From DMER64 sp049652385 (GTDB taxonomy: Bacteria; Bacteroidota; Bacteroidia; Bacteroidales; UBA932): 64,000 bases of DNA. Below the pieces are notes generated by a model. That model saw nothing but the letters and a program-made list of their open reading frames with translations. It searched no databases and was not told where the DNA came from. Shown one piece after another: positions 44,833 to 54,378 of the stretch (position 1 is the first letter of the stretch; every line of letters begins with the position of its first letter). The stretch lies in contig JBASDX010000006.1 of the NCBI GenBank assembly GCA_049652385.1, positions 102,638-166,637 of the forward strand. Direction: 5' to 3'. Position numbers and translations under genes: made by a program.

Positions 44833-45855
44833 TTATGTTTTTTCTTGTTGCACACTTAACATACCGCATGCGGCCAAAATATCCAACCCCCTGGAAGCCC
44901 TTACCGTAGTAACCAATCCTCCTCTGTTCAGAAAGTCTTTAAACGCCTGCACCTTTTCTTCCGGTGACGGGTGCATGGGAAAACCGGGTATGGGGTGAAA
45001 ACGAATCAAGTTTATCCTGCATGACAAACCCCGAAGCAGCTGCAATACTGCCGCAGCATGACCCGGTGTATCGTTCCAACCGTCAAAAAGTATATATTCA
45101 AAACTCAAGCGGCGTTGCCCCGTAAAATCATATGCTCGTAATGCACGTATAATGCTGCTTATGGGATACGCTTTTTGTAGAGGCATCAGCATGGCTCTTT
45201 CTTCATCGTACGGATTGTGTAAGCTGATGGCCAAATGCGCTTTTGTGCCCTTCATAAAATCATCCAAAACAGGTAAGACCCCTGCCGTAGATACGGTAAT
45301 ACGACCCGGACTCCATCCCAGCCCCCATGGTGACGTTAAAATCTCCAGAGATTTTTGCACTTCAGTCCAATTGTCCAACGGTTCGCCCATACCCATATAC
45401 ACCACGTTGGTAAGCGTGTCAGCTTCGGGAATCCGCAACAACTGCCCCACTATTTCACCGGCCGTAAGCTGACCGCGGAAACCCATCCGGGCCGTCATGC
45501 AAAAAGAGCATCCCATCTTACAACCAACTTGGGAAGAAAGACAGAGGGTATTGCGCTTGCCTTCCGGTATGAGTACCGCTTCTATGCCTCCGGCTCCCTG
45601 CAATGTCGGAAACAGATACTTTTTTGTGCCGTCTGTGGAAATACTCTCCGTAACAGGGTCCCAGCCTCCGATCTGCCACGTTTGGGCCAATTGCTCACGT
45701 ACGCTTTTACTCAAATTGGTCATTTGTGAAACATCCCTGACGTTATTTTTATAAAGCCAGCGAGCCATTTGGCCGGCCGTATAAGAAGGCTGTCCGTATT
45801 CCAAAACGAGTTCCTGCAATTCCCGTAAATTTTTCCCCAACAACCATTTTTTCAT
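44833..45855 (-). CDS. rlmN: 23S rRNA/tRNA adenine-C2 methyltransferase RlmN
   Basis: This 340-residue radical-SAM enzyme methylates A2503 of 23S rRNA and A37 of some tRNAs. The cluster-binding CxxxCxxC lies in GCKMGCSFCMT near residue 113. NVVYMGMGEPLDN, SLHNPYDEERAMLMP and the catalytic Cys region near the C-terminus (ASRGLDILAACGML) are present. It is transcribed with recX, divergently from recA. Confidence 0.95.
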   Translation of the reverse strand: MKKWLLGKNLRELQELVLEYGQPSYTAGQMARWLYKNNVRDVSQMTNLSKSVREQLAQTWQIGGWDPVTESISTDGTKKYLFPTLQGAGGIEAVLIPEGKRNTLCLSSQVGCKMGCSFCMTARMGFRGQLTAGEIVGQLLRIPEADTLTNVVYMGMGEPLDNWTEVQKSLEILTSPWGLGWSPGRITVSTAGVLPVLDDFMKGTKAHLAISLHNPYDEERAMLMPLQKAYPISSIIRALRAYDFTGQRRLSFEYILFDGWNDTPGHAAAVLQLLRGLSCRINLIRFHPIPGFPMHPSPEEKVQAFKDFLNRGGLVTTVRASRGLDILAACGMLSVQQEKT

Positions 45856-45859
45856 AGCA

Positions 45860-45867
45860 CAAAGATA
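45860..45867 (-). promoter_or_regulatory. -7 element TATCTTTG for rlmN-recX
   Basis: On the minus strand TATCTTTG ends 4 bases before the rlmN ATG at 45855, predicting a leaderless or nearly leaderless transcript. Confidence 0.5.
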
Positions 45868-45889
45868 CGTGTTTTTGCAGGTGAATTTG

Positions 45890-45897
45890 TATATTTG
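45890..45897 (+). promoter_or_regulatory. -7 element TATATTTG for recA
   Basis: TATATTTG lies 26 bases before the recA ATG, in the 68-base gap shared with divergent rlmN. I see no LexA-type inverted repeat in the gap. Confidence 0.5.
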
Positions 45898-45923
45898 TCA
45901 ACTAATCATTAATCACTATTATT

Positions 45924-46958
45924 ATGGCAAAAGTAAGTGCAGAAGAAGTTAAAGGAGGAGCTGCCAGTCAGGAAAAATTGAAAGCGCTCCAGGCAACCCT
46001 GGACAAGATTGAGAAGGATTTTGGGAAAGGGACTATTATGAAATTGGGAGACCAGCCCAAGTGGGATGTTTCTGTTATACCTTCGGGTTCCATTGGTTTG
46101 GACCACGCTTTGGGTATCGGCGGTTATCCAAGGGGCCGCGTAGTGGAAATTTACGGCCCGGAAGCCAGCGGGAAGACCACTTTAGCCATTCACGCCATCG
46201 CAGAAGCCCAGAAACTGGGAGGCATTGCGGCCATCATCGATGCAGAACATGCCTTTGACCGCAATTACGCGCAGCAGCTGGGCGTAGATGTGGAAACGTT
46301 ACTTATTTCTCAACCGGACAACGGAGAACAGGCTTTGGAGGTAGCCGATCATCTGATTCGTTCCGGAGCTATAGATATTGTAGTCATAGACTCCGTAGCG
46401 GCACTCACACCCAAAGCAGAGATTGAAGGAGAAATGGGTGATTCCAAAATGGGGCTCCAAGCCCGGCTGATGTCACAAGCCCTCAGGAAGTTAACGGCCA
46501 ATATCAGCCGGACCAACACGTGTTGTATTTTTATCAACCAGTTACGGGAAAAGATTGGCATCATGTTTGGCAACCCGGAAACCACCACGGGAGGAAACGC
46601 CCTGAAATTTTATTCTTCCGTACGCGTAGATGTCCGCCGTACCACCCAGCTCAAAGACGGAGAAGATACCACAGGCAACCACGTACGCGTGAGGGTTGTC
46701 AAAAATAAAATGGCCCCGCCGTTTAAAAAAGCCGAATTTGATATCATCTTTGGAGAAGGTATATCCCTCATAGGAGAAATCATTGATCTGGGCGTAGATT
46801 TCAACATCATTAAAAAAAGCGGTTCCTGGTACAGTTACGGTGAAACACGCATTGGGCAGGGGCGCGATGCCGTAAAACAAATGCTTAAAGACAATCCGGA
46901 ATTAAAAGAAGAGATTGAGGAGAAAGTACGTGCCGCTCTGAAAGAACAGCGCGACTGA
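45924..46958 (+). CDS. recA: Recombinase RecA
   Basis: This 344-residue recombinase forms filaments on single-stranded DNA, catalyses strand exchange and triggers the SOS response. Walker A GPEASGKTTLAIHA lies near residue 73. VIDSVAALTPKAEIEGEMGD, the L2 region NQLREKIGIMFGNPETTTGG and KFYSSVRVDVRR follow. The N-terminus is longer than in E. coli by about ten residues, as usual in Bacteroidota. recX lies divergently nearby. Confidence 0.98.
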   Translation: MAKVSAEEVKGGAASQEKLKALQATLDKIEKDFGKGTIMKLGDQPKWDVSVIPSGSIGLDHALGIGGYPRGRVVEIYGPEASGKTTLAIHAIAEAQKLGGIAAIIDAEHAFDRNYAQQLGVDVETLLISQPDNGEQALEVADHLIRSGAIDIVVIDSVAALTPKAEIEGEMGDSKMGLQARLMSQALRKLTANISRTNTCCIFINQLREKIGIMFGNPETTTGGNALKFYSSVRVDVRRTTQLKDGEDTTGNHVRVRVVKNKMAPPFKKAEFDIIFGEGISLIGEIIDLGVDFNIIKKSGSWYSYGETRIGQGRDAVKQMLKDNPELKEEIEEKVRAALKEQRD

Positions 46959-47000
46959 TTTATGCGGCTGCAACCTCTCTATGCAACACCACCTATATGT

Positions 47001-47957
47001 TCAGGGATGCAGGGAGCAATCTGCCAACACTATGGCCGCGGCTGCTTCTACGATAACGGGAACTCGTAGGGCAAAGCAACAATCGTGACGCCCGGGAGCC
47101 CCCTGTGGCAAATGTTTTTTTACCGAAGAAGTAGGTTTGACAGCCACTTCAAACGTAACGACACGGCCGTCAGTAATACCTCCGGCTATGCCACCCGTAT
47201 GCGGATTATTCAAACCGGTGATACGGGCCTCGTCAAATCCCAATCCAAAAGTCACTCCTTTCACTCCCGGGATGGAAAAGAGGATGTGTGAGAGCTGCGA
47301 TTCCAGAGAGTTGAAATACGGTTCTCCCCAACCGGCCGGCATCCCTGTAATCCGGCAAACAACTACTCCTCCCAAAGAATCGCCTCTTTCTGCGGCATCG
47401 GCAAGTCTTTTTAACACAGGAGCCGATAAGGAGCCGGGCCTACCTTCTCCGTAGCCCATGTGCAGGCCTCCTACTTCTGTTAGGCAGGCCGATATCGCCA
47501 ACGCAGGCGCCTTGTTTTGCAGTATTTTCTTAGCTACCACTCCGGCCGCCACCACAGGCAACGTCAAACGCCCCGAGAAATGTCCTCCTCCGCGTGGATC
47601 CTGAAAACCCTTATATTTAACGCTTCCCGTAAAATCAGCCGTACCGGGTCTGAACGGTATGTGTTGCCCTTGGGACGTTTCATAGTCTTGCGGACGCATA
47701 TCCTCATTATCAAATACCATGCACAAGGGTGTACCGCAAGTAAAGCCTTTGTATAAACCACTCAAAATCCTGGGTACGTCTTTTTCACTCCTGGCCGTCG
47801 TACCCGGACCTCCGCTTTTTCTACGGTTGATATCTTCCGCAAAATCTTCCGGTACCAGGGGAATGCCCGGAGGTACTCCATCCAGGAGAACCCCCACCCG
47901 GGAACCGTGTGATTCTCCAAAAACAGACAAGCGGAACAGAGTGCCAAAAGTGTTCAT
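47001..47957 (-). CDS. aroC: Chorismate synthase, short form
   Basis: This 318-residue enzyme makes chorismate from EPSP. It has FGESHGSRVGV at the N-terminus, FRPGTADFTGSVKYKG, RGGGHFSGRLTLP, and GRHDCCFALRVPVIVEAAAA at the C-terminus. It is about 40 residues shorter than the usual Bacteroidota enzyme. RGGGHFSGRLT resembles Clostridia-type AroC more than the RGGGRSSARET of Bacteroides. It follows aroA by 5 bases. The start at 47957 (MNTFG) is the family start. Confidence 0.92.
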   Translation of the reverse strand: MNTFGTLFRLSVFGESHGSRVGVLLDGVPPGIPLVPEDFAEDINRRKSGGPGTTARSEKDVPRILSGLYKGFTCGTPLCMVFDNEDMRPQDYETSQGQHIPFRPGTADFTGSVKYKGFQDPRGGGHFSGRLTLPVVAAGVVAKKILQNKAPALAISACLTEVGGLHMGYGEGRPGSLSAPVLKRLADAAERGDSLGGVVVCRITGMPAGWGEPYFNSLESQLSHILFSIPGVKGVTFGLGFDEARITGLNNPHTGGIAGGITDGRVVTFEVAVKPTSSVKKHLPQGAPGRHDCCFALRVPVIVEAAAAIVLADCSLHP

Positions 47958-47962
47958 GGTTA

Positions 47963-49306
47963 TTACTTGGTTACTTTTTTCAATTCTTCCCAAAAATCGG
48001 GGAAAGATTTGGCTACCGTATGTTTCCCTTCTATGACAACCGGACTCTCCGCACCCAGGGCCGCTATGGCCAGCGACATGGCAATACGGTTATCGCCCCT
48101 TGCCGAGATGGTAGCGCCTCCGGGCAGTTTACCGCCTTCAATAACCATATTGTTGCCTTCAAAATGTATGTTGGCTCCGATTTTGGCGTATTCCTCAATT
48201 AATGATACTGCCCTGTTGGACTCTTTGTGGAACAAGCGATCAATGCCGTGCAAGGTGGTCGTCCCATGACAATGTACAGCCAAAGCCACCAGCGGCGGAA
48301 ACAAATCGGGACATTTTTGCGCATCAAACGTAAAGCCTTGCAAGTTGTTTCTTTTATAAATTTTCAGTTGGTTGGCCGAACTCCACGCCCAGGACCCTCC
48401 GGCCCTTCCTATGGCTTCCAAAATGGCTTTATCGGCCTGTAAGCTGTTTTCCCACAAAGGTCCGATACGCAAATCTCCAAACAACGATGCTCCTGCAATA
48501 AAGTTGGCTCCTCCGCTCCAATCGCCTTCGATGTCTATTCTTTTTGCCCGGTAATTCTGCCGTCCGGGAATATGAAACGCCTTATAGTCATCATGCGTTA
48601 CCCTAACCCCAAAAGCTTCCATAACCTGCAGCGTCATATCTATATAAGGCTGGCTGGCCAAATGCTCCACTTCCAGTATGGAATCCGTTTCGGCCAAAGG
48701 CAAAGCCATCAGCAAACCGCTGATAAACTGTGAGCTGCCGCCTGCATTCACCTTGTATTTTCCCCCTCGCAACGGACCTTGTACCAAAAGGATGGGACGC
48801 GACAGGCTGAGCGACGGATCGCCCGAATCCCATCGGCCCGTTTCCATTAGGTTTCCTTTGATGGACAAAGCCGGCAATGTGTTCAGACTTTCAGACCAGC
48901 ACCCTAATTCCCGCAGCCCCTCTATGACAAAATCTATAGGTCGCGATATAAGCGTCGTGCGCCCTCTAAGGCAATAAATATAGGGAGAGAGGGCCAGAAT
49001 GGGTGCAAACATCCTGAGCGCCAGGGCAGATTCTCCGCAATCCAACTGTCGGCGGGCGTAATCCCTGCCGGGAGGGGATGCGTGCGGCCAAATGTCTTCT
49101 TTGGCAAACTGGGCCCCAACGGAACGTACCACCCGGTAGGCGGCCTGCACGTCTTCACATACTTGTCTTCCATCTTTAGGCCAGGCTCCTTTTAAGAGCG
49201 TTTCCCGTCCGGATAAAAAAATTGCGGCCAACACCCGTATGCTCATACTTTTTGAAGGAGGCAGCGAAACCCTGCCCTTCAATTGTCCTTTAGATATGGT
49301 AATCAT
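47963..49306 (-). CDS. aroA: 3-phosphoshikimate 1-carboxyvinyltransferase (EPSP synthase)
   Basis: This 447-residue enzyme joins shikimate-3-phosphate and PEP. It begins with the binding motif VSLPPSKSMSIRVLA, followed by CGESALALRMFAP, GGSSQFISGLLMA, PDLFPPLVALA and ISARGDNRIAMSLAIA. It is transcribed with aroC, the next step of the shikimate pathway. A TATCTTTG element lies 18 bases upstream of its start. Confidence 0.94.
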   Translation of the reverse strand: MITISKGQLKGRVSLPPSKSMSIRVLAAIFLSGRETLLKGAWPKDGRQVCEDVQAAYRVVRSVGAQFAKEDIWPHASPPGRDYARRQLDCGESALALRMFAPILALSPYIYCLRGRTTLISRPIDFVIEGLRELGCWSESLNTLPALSIKGNLMETGRWDSGDPSLSLSRPILLVQGPLRGGKYKVNAGGSSQFISGLLMALPLAETDSILEVEHLASQPYIDMTLQVMEAFGVRVTHDDYKAFHIPGRQNYRAKRIDIEGDWSGGANFIAGASLFGDLRIGPLWENSLQADKAILEAIGRAGGSWAWSSANQLKIYKRNNLQGFTFDAQKCPDLFPPLVALAVHCHGTTTLHGIDRLFHKESNRAVSLIEEYAKIGANIHFEGNNMVIEGGKLPGGATISARGDNRIAMSLAIAALGAESPVVIEGKHTVAKSFPDFWEELKKVTK

Positions 49307-49324
49307 ATTTTATGTTCAGTATTA

Positions 49325-49332
49325 CAAAGATA
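49325..49332 (-). promoter_or_regulatory. -7 element TATCTTTG for aroA-aroC
   Basis: On the minus strand TATCTTTG lies 18 bases before the aroA ATG. A partial -33 (TTTA) stands 19 bases upstream, inside the opposing trpS element. Confidence 0.5.
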
Positions 49333-49351
49333 ACATTTACCTAAAAAAGAC

Positions 49352-49359
49352 TAAATTTG
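49352..49359 (+). promoter_or_regulatory. -7 element TAAATTTG for trpS-dnaG
   Basis: TAAATTTG ends 4 bases before the trpS ATG at 49364, predicting a leaderless transcript for trpS. Confidence 0.5.
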
Positions 49360-49363
49360 CACC

Positions 49364-50353
49364 ATGAAAACAGTATTGAGCGGCATACGGTCTACCGGCC
49401 ATCTGCACCTGGGTAATTACTTTGGCGCCCTGAAAAATTTCACGCAACTGCAATACAAGGCCAACTGCTATTTTTTTATTGCAGATTTGCATTCACTTAC
49501 CACACACCCTAAGCCGGATGACTACCGCAAAAACATAAAAATCATCTTATCGGAATACCTGGCATCGGGACTGGATCCGGAACGATCGGTATTGTATGTA
49601 CAAAGCAGCGTACCGGAAGTGTGCGAATTGTACACCTTACTCAACATGCTGGCTTACAAAGGAGAACTTGAGCGAACGGCTTCTTTTAAAGACAAAGTCA
49701 GGAAACAGCCGGAAAATGTTAACGCCGGTTTGTTAACATATCCCGTTCTCATGTCTGCCGATATCCTCATCCATAGAGCCCATTGGGTTCCCGTAGGCAA
49801 AGACCAGGAACAACATCTGGAAATAGCCCGTGTGCTGGCACGAAGGTTCAATAAAATGTACGGGGCACCTGTGTTTCCGGAACCTCAAGCATATAATTTT
49901 GGTGAAGATTTGGTGAAAATTCCGGGGCTGGACGGTACCGGTAAAATGGGAAAAAGTGAAGGAAACGGCATTTACCTGATAGATGACGAAAAAACCATAC
50001 GGAAAAAAGTCATGCGGGCCGTCACAGACACAGGGCCCACAACACCCAACAGCCCCATGAGCCCGGGAACCGCTAATTTATTCACTTTGCTTTCCGTTGT
50101 ATCTGAACCGGATATAGTTGCTTCCTTTAAAGAACAGTACAACAACTGCACCATTCGGTACGGAGACCTGAAAAAACAGTTGGCAGAAGATATCTGCCGC
50201 CATACGCTGCCCATCAAAGCCCGGATTGAAGAAATCTACAACAACGAACCATACCTGAAACAAGTGGTAGACCAAGGAGCTGAAAAGGCTCGTCAATCGG
50301 CGCGAGCCACCATGGAGTTGGTGCGCAGAGCCATGGGCATTAACGTCTTTTGA
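49364..50353 (+). CDS. trpS: Tryptophanyl-tRNA synthetase
   Basis: This 329-residue class I enzyme charges tRNA-Trp. The HIGH-type motif is in RSTGHLHLGNYFGAL near residue 10, and KMSKS appears as GTGKMGKSEGNG near residue 192. It is followed 3 bases later by dnaG. The start codon is fixed by the family N-terminus. Confidence 0.96.
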   Translation: MKTVLSGIRSTGHLHLGNYFGALKNFTQLQYKANCYFFIADLHSLTTHPKPDDYRKNIKIILSEYLASGLDPERSVLYVQSSVPEVCELYTLLNMLAYKGELERTASFKDKVRKQPENVNAGLLTYPVLMSADILIHRAHWVPVGKDQEQHLEIARVLARRFNKMYGAPVFPEPQAYNFGEDLVKIPGLDGTGKMGKSEGNGIYLIDDEKTIRKKVMRAVTDTGPTTPNSPMSPGTANLFTLLSVVSEPDIVASFKEQYNNCTIRYGDLKKQLAEDICRHTLPIKARIEEIYNNEPYLKQVVDQGAEKARQSARATMELVRRAMGINVF

Positions 50354-50356
50354 TGC

Positions 50357-52294
50357 ATGATCAGTCAAGCCACCATAGATAGAATCCTGGAAGTCGCTTC
50401 TATTGAGGACGTCATTGGAGAATACGTACGTTTGACAAAGCGTGGAGCCAATCTGGTGGCATGCTGCCCATTTCATAATGAAAAAACGCCTTCTTTCACG
50501 GTATCACCCTCCAAAGGTATTTTCAAATGCTTTGGATGCGGCAAAGCCGGAAATGTCGTCCGTTTCATAATGGAACACGAACACCTGTCGTACGTAGAAG
50601 CGCTGAAATTTTTAGGCAGAAAGTATAATATCCCTATAGAAGATAAAGAAGAAACGCCGGAAGAGGCCCAACAGCGCATGCAAAGGGACAGCATGCTCAT
50701 TTTGAATGAATATGCACGGGAGTTTTATAGCCGTTACCTGCTGGAAGAGGCCCGGGGAAAGGCCGTGGGGCTGAGTTACCTTATGGAGCGCGGCTTCACA
50801 CAAGCTACCATAATACAATTCGGTCTGGGTTATGCTCCGGCAGAAAAAGACGCTTTTACCAAAACGGCGCTGGAAGCCGGTTATAAACAAGATTTATTGA
50901 CGGCTACGGGATTGACTATCCATTACTCTGCACAGGCCGGCCAACCGGAAGCCTTGGCAGACCGGTTCCGGGACAGGGTTATGTTTCCCATTCATTCCAT
51001 AAGCGGAAGGATTATCGGTTTTGGAGGAAGGACTTTGCAAAATAAACCGCAGCAGGCAAAATACGTCAATTCTCCGGACAGTCCCGTGTACGACAAAAGC
51101 CGTTCCTTGTACGGATTGTTTTTTGCCAAGCAGCACATCAGTAAACTTCAGAAGTGTTACCTGGTAGAAGGCTATACGGACGTCTTATCCCTGTTTCAGG
51201 CAGGCATAATGAACGTAGTGTCTTCTTCCGGAACTTCTCTTACAGAAGAACAAATACGCCTGATCAAACGATTTGCCAAACAAGTAACCGTACTGTACGA
51301 CGGTGATGACGCGGGTATAAAAGCTTCTTTACGAGGTATTGATATGTTGTTGGCGGAAGGCATTCAGGTAAAAGTCGTCCGTTTTCCGGCAGATACGGAC
51401 CCCGATTCTTTTGCCCGTTCCCATAGCGCACTGGAAACCCTCAGTTTTCTGGAGAAAAACGAAGTAGATTTCATCCACTTCAAAATCTCCCTTATGGCAG
51501 AAGAAATGAAAGACCCCTTAAAACGTTCTGCCCTTATACGCGATATCATAGAAAGCCTGGCCGTTATCCCCGATGTCATCACACGTACCGTATATATAGA
51601 AGAATGCAGCCGTCACCTGGATATAGAAGAACTTATCCTTACCCGGGAGGTTGCCAAAGTACGTAAAAAAAGATATGCCCAAATGCGCCGCCCTGCCCCG
51701 GTGCCTTTGCCGGATATGCCGGCAGCCGGTACGGAAGATGCATTTGTGCCAAAACAAACAAACCAAAATCCTGCGGAAGGTGAAACCGTTCAATACGAAA
51801 GGAGCCTGCTGTATTACCTGCTGAAATTCGGACAAAGCGTCATGCATGACGATACGACGGTAGCAGCTTTTATTACCGCTTCTTTGAAAAAGGACGATTT
51901 GGAATTTCAGAATTCTTTCCTCCTGCATATCTTTAAGGAATATACAAGCCTGACCGGAGATGATGAAACCCGGAAAAAACATTTCATCAACCACCCCGAT
52001 CCGCAAATTGCACAATACGTTTTGAACTTGCTCAGTCAACCGCATCCTATCAATTTGAAAGTGCTCCGGGACAGTTTGCCTATAGAAGAATCCTTATTGG
52101 AACAAAACGTAACCAAATCAGTACTGGTGTATAAAATGCGTATTGTATCGCTCCGCTGCAACGCACTTACTACAAAACTGCACCAGGCGCAGATGCAGGG
52201 AGAAGAAGAAACCATGCAGGAAATCATGAAAGAATTAACGGTTATGATGGAGGTCAGAAACTCCTTTGCCAAAGAATTGAACAGATTGAATTAA
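50357..52294 (+). CDS. dnaG: DNA primase
   Basis: This 645-residue primase makes RNA primers at the fork. The N-terminal zinc ribbon is CPFHNEKTPSFTV with FKCFGCGKAGN near residue 55. The catalytic core has NSPDSPVYDKSRSLYGLFFA, the TOPRIM motif LVEGYTDVLSLFQAG near residue 271 and YDGDDAGIKA. The C-terminal helicase-binding region is more variable. Confidence 0.97.
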   Translation: MISQATIDRILEVASIEDVIGEYVRLTKRGANLVACCPFHNEKTPSFTVSPSKGIFKCFGCGKAGNVVRFIMEHEHLSYVEALKFLGRKYNIPIEDKEETPEEAQQRMQRDSMLILNEYAREFYSRYLLEEARGKAVGLSYLMERGFTQATIIQFGLGYAPAEKDAFTKTALEAGYKQDLLTATGLTIHYSAQAGQPEALADRFRDRVMFPIHSISGRIIGFGGRTLQNKPQQAKYVNSPDSPVYDKSRSLYGLFFAKQHISKLQKCYLVEGYTDVLSLFQAGIMNVVSSSGTSLTEEQIRLIKRFAKQVTVLYDGDDAGIKASLRGIDMLLAEGIQVKVVRFPADTDPDSFARSHSALETLSFLEKNEVDFIHFKISLMAEEMKDPLKRSALIRDIIESLAVIPDVITRTVYIEECSRHLDIEELILTREVAKVRKKRYAQMRRPAPVPLPDMPAAGTEDAFVPKQTNQNPAEGETVQYERSLLYYLLKFGQSVMHDDTTVAAFITASLKKDDLEFQNSFLLHIFKEYTSLTGDDETRKKHFINHPDPQIAQYVLNLLSQPHPINLKVLRDSLPIEESLLEQNVTKSVLVYKMRIVSLRCNALTTKLHQAQMQGEEETMQEIMKELTVMMEVRNSFAKELNRLN

Positions 52295-52308
52295 TAACAG
52301 CACAACCC

Positions 52309-54378
52309 ATGAATAAAAAACAATACAAACGGCACCTGGTAACATCGGCTTTGCCGTACGCCAACGGTCCCATCCACATCGGACATCTGGCCGGTGTGTA
52401 CATACCGGCAGACATCTACGTACGTTATTTGCGTCTGGCAGGAAAAGACGTCTGTTTTATTGGAGGATCGGACGAGCACGGAGTTCCCATTACCATCAAA
52501 GCCCGGCAACAAGGCGTAACACCCCAGGAAATCGTAGACACCTATCACCGGTTGATTCGGGATTCTTTTGAGAAACTAGGCATCTCGTTTGATATATATT
52601 CCAGGACCACCTCTGAGATTCACCACAAAACGGCTTCCGACTTCTTTAAAAAACTGTACGAAGATGGCAAATTCATAGAAAAAGAAACAGAGCAATTCTA
52701 CGACCCGGGAACGGGAACTTTTCTGGCAGACCGCTATATAGTAGGCACGTGCCCCCGTTGCAGTCACGACCACGCCTACGGCGACCAGTGCGAAAAATGC
52801 GGTTCCACACTTTCTGCAGAGGAACTCATCAATCCACGTTCTTCGCTTAGTGGAGAAGTGCCGGAAAAGAAAAAAACCACCCATTGGTACCTGCCGTTGG
52901 ATCAATACGAGCCGTGGTTGAAAGAGTGGATTCTGGAAACGCACAAAGAATGGAAGCCCAATGTATACGGACAATGCAAATCCTGGCTGGACAACGGTCT
53001 GCAACCGCGTGCCGTAAGCCGCGACCTGGATTGGGGTGTCCCCGTACCCGTGGAAGGAGCCGAAGGAAAGGTACTGTACGTATGGTTTGATGCGCCCATC
53101 GGATACATATCCAATACCATTGAATTGTACCCCGATACGTGGGAAATGTGGTGGAAAGACCCCGACACGCGCCTGGTACACTTCATTGGTAAAGACAACA
53201 TCGTCTTCCATTGCATTGTCTTCCCCTCCATGCTCAAAGCGCATGGCGATTATATCCTGCCGGACAACGTACCGGCCAACGAATTCCTCAACCTGGAAGG
53301 AGATAAAATTTCCACCTCCAAGAACTGGGCCGTCTGGCTGCACGAGTACCTGGAAGAATTTCCCGGAAAAGAAGACGTGCTGCGGTATACCTTGTGCGCC
53401 ACCATGCCCGAGACGAAAGACAACGACTTTACCTGGAAAGATTTTCAAGCCCGCAACAATAACGAACTGGTAGCCATCCTGGGAAATTTTGTAAACCGCG
53501 CCGTAGTCCTTACCCACAAGTATTTTGACGGAGAAGTATCCGTACGTGGTTCCTTAACCACTTACGATCAAGAAATTACAGCTCAGATACCACAAACACT
53601 CCAATCCCTGGAGAACCACCTGGAGCATTTTCATTTCCGCGAAGCCTTGAAAGACGCCATGAACCTGGCTCGCCTCGGCAACAAATACCTGGCCGACACG
53701 GAGCCTTGGAAAGTCATTAAAACAGATCCGGGACGCGTAAAAACCATCTTGCACATTTCCTTGCAGCTGTGCGCTGCACTCACCATCGCCCTGGATCCGT
53801 TCCTTCCCTTTTCCACAAAGAAGCTGCGGAACATCCTGAACATACCCAAGGCGTTGCCCTGGTCAGCCTTGTCCAAAGAGGAACTGCTGGCGCCCGGGCA
53901 TCGTTTGAACGAGCCCGCCCTGCTCTTTGAAAAAATTGAAGACGCCGCCGTACAGACGCAGGTGGATAAACTACGCAGCGGTGCCGGTACCACACAATCC
54001 ACCGAGCAGCTGGCAGCAAGCGCATCTGCCTCGGCCTTTATCCCGGCTTTTCCGGAATGCACGTTTGACGAATTCTCAAAAATGGACATTCGGGTGGCTA
54101 CCATACAGGCGGCGGAAAGGGTGCCTAAAACAGATAAGCTGCTCAAATTAACCATAGATACCGGGCTGGATACCCGGGTTATCGTATCGGGCATTGCAGA
54201 GCACTACGCTCCGGAAGAACTGCCCGGACGCCAAATCTGCATCCTGGCCAACCTGGCCCCTCGGAAAATCCGCGGCATAGAGTCTAAAGGTATGATTTTG
54301 ATGGCCCAGGACGGGGATGGAAATATGAGTCTTGTTTCACCGGCAAAAGAAATGAAAAATGGATCCGTCGTCAACTAA
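52309..54378 (+). CDS. metG: Methionyl-tRNA synthetase
   Basis: This 689-residue enzyme charges tRNA-Met. HIGH lies in PYANGPIHIGHLAG near residue 20. The zinc knuckle is CPRCSHDHAYGDQCEKCG near residue 145. KMSKS appears as DKISTSKNW near residue 333, and a C-terminal tRNA-binding OB domain (about 585-689) is present. It overlaps the DUF389 gene by 20 bases. Confidence 0.97.
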   Translation: MNKKQYKRHLVTSALPYANGPIHIGHLAGVYIPADIYVRYLRLAGKDVCFIGGSDEHGVPITIKARQQGVTPQEIVDTYHRLIRDSFEKLGISFDIYSRTTSEIHHKTASDFFKKLYEDGKFIEKETEQFYDPGTGTFLADRYIVGTCPRCSHDHAYGDQCEKCGSTLSAEELINPRSSLSGEVPEKKKTTHWYLPLDQYEPWLKEWILETHKEWKPNVYGQCKSWLDNGLQPRAVSRDLDWGVPVPVEGAEGKVLYVWFDAPIGYISNTIELYPDTWEMWWKDPDTRLVHFIGKDNIVFHCIVFPSMLKAHGDYILPDNVPANEFLNLEGDKISTSKNWAVWLHEYLEEFPGKEDVLRYTLCATMPETKDNDFTWKDFQARNNNELVAILGNFVNRAVVLTHKYFDGEVSVRGSLTTYDQEITAQIPQTLQSLENHLEHFHFREALKDAMNLARLGNKYLADTEPWKVIKTDPGRVKTILHISLQLCAALTIALDPFLPFSTKKLRNILNIPKALPWSALSKEELLAPGHRLNEPALLFEKIEDAAVQTQVDKLRSGAGTTQSTEQLAASASASAFIPAFPECTFDEFSKMDIRVATIQAAERVPKTDKLLKLTIDTGLDTRVIVSGIAEHYAPEELPGRQICILANLAPRKIRGIESKGMILMAQDGDGNMSLVSPAKEMKNGSVVN

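Noticed and set aside
46959..47000. Terminator between recA and aroC
   Set aside because: The 42-base convergent gap has no stable hairpin with a T-run on either strand.
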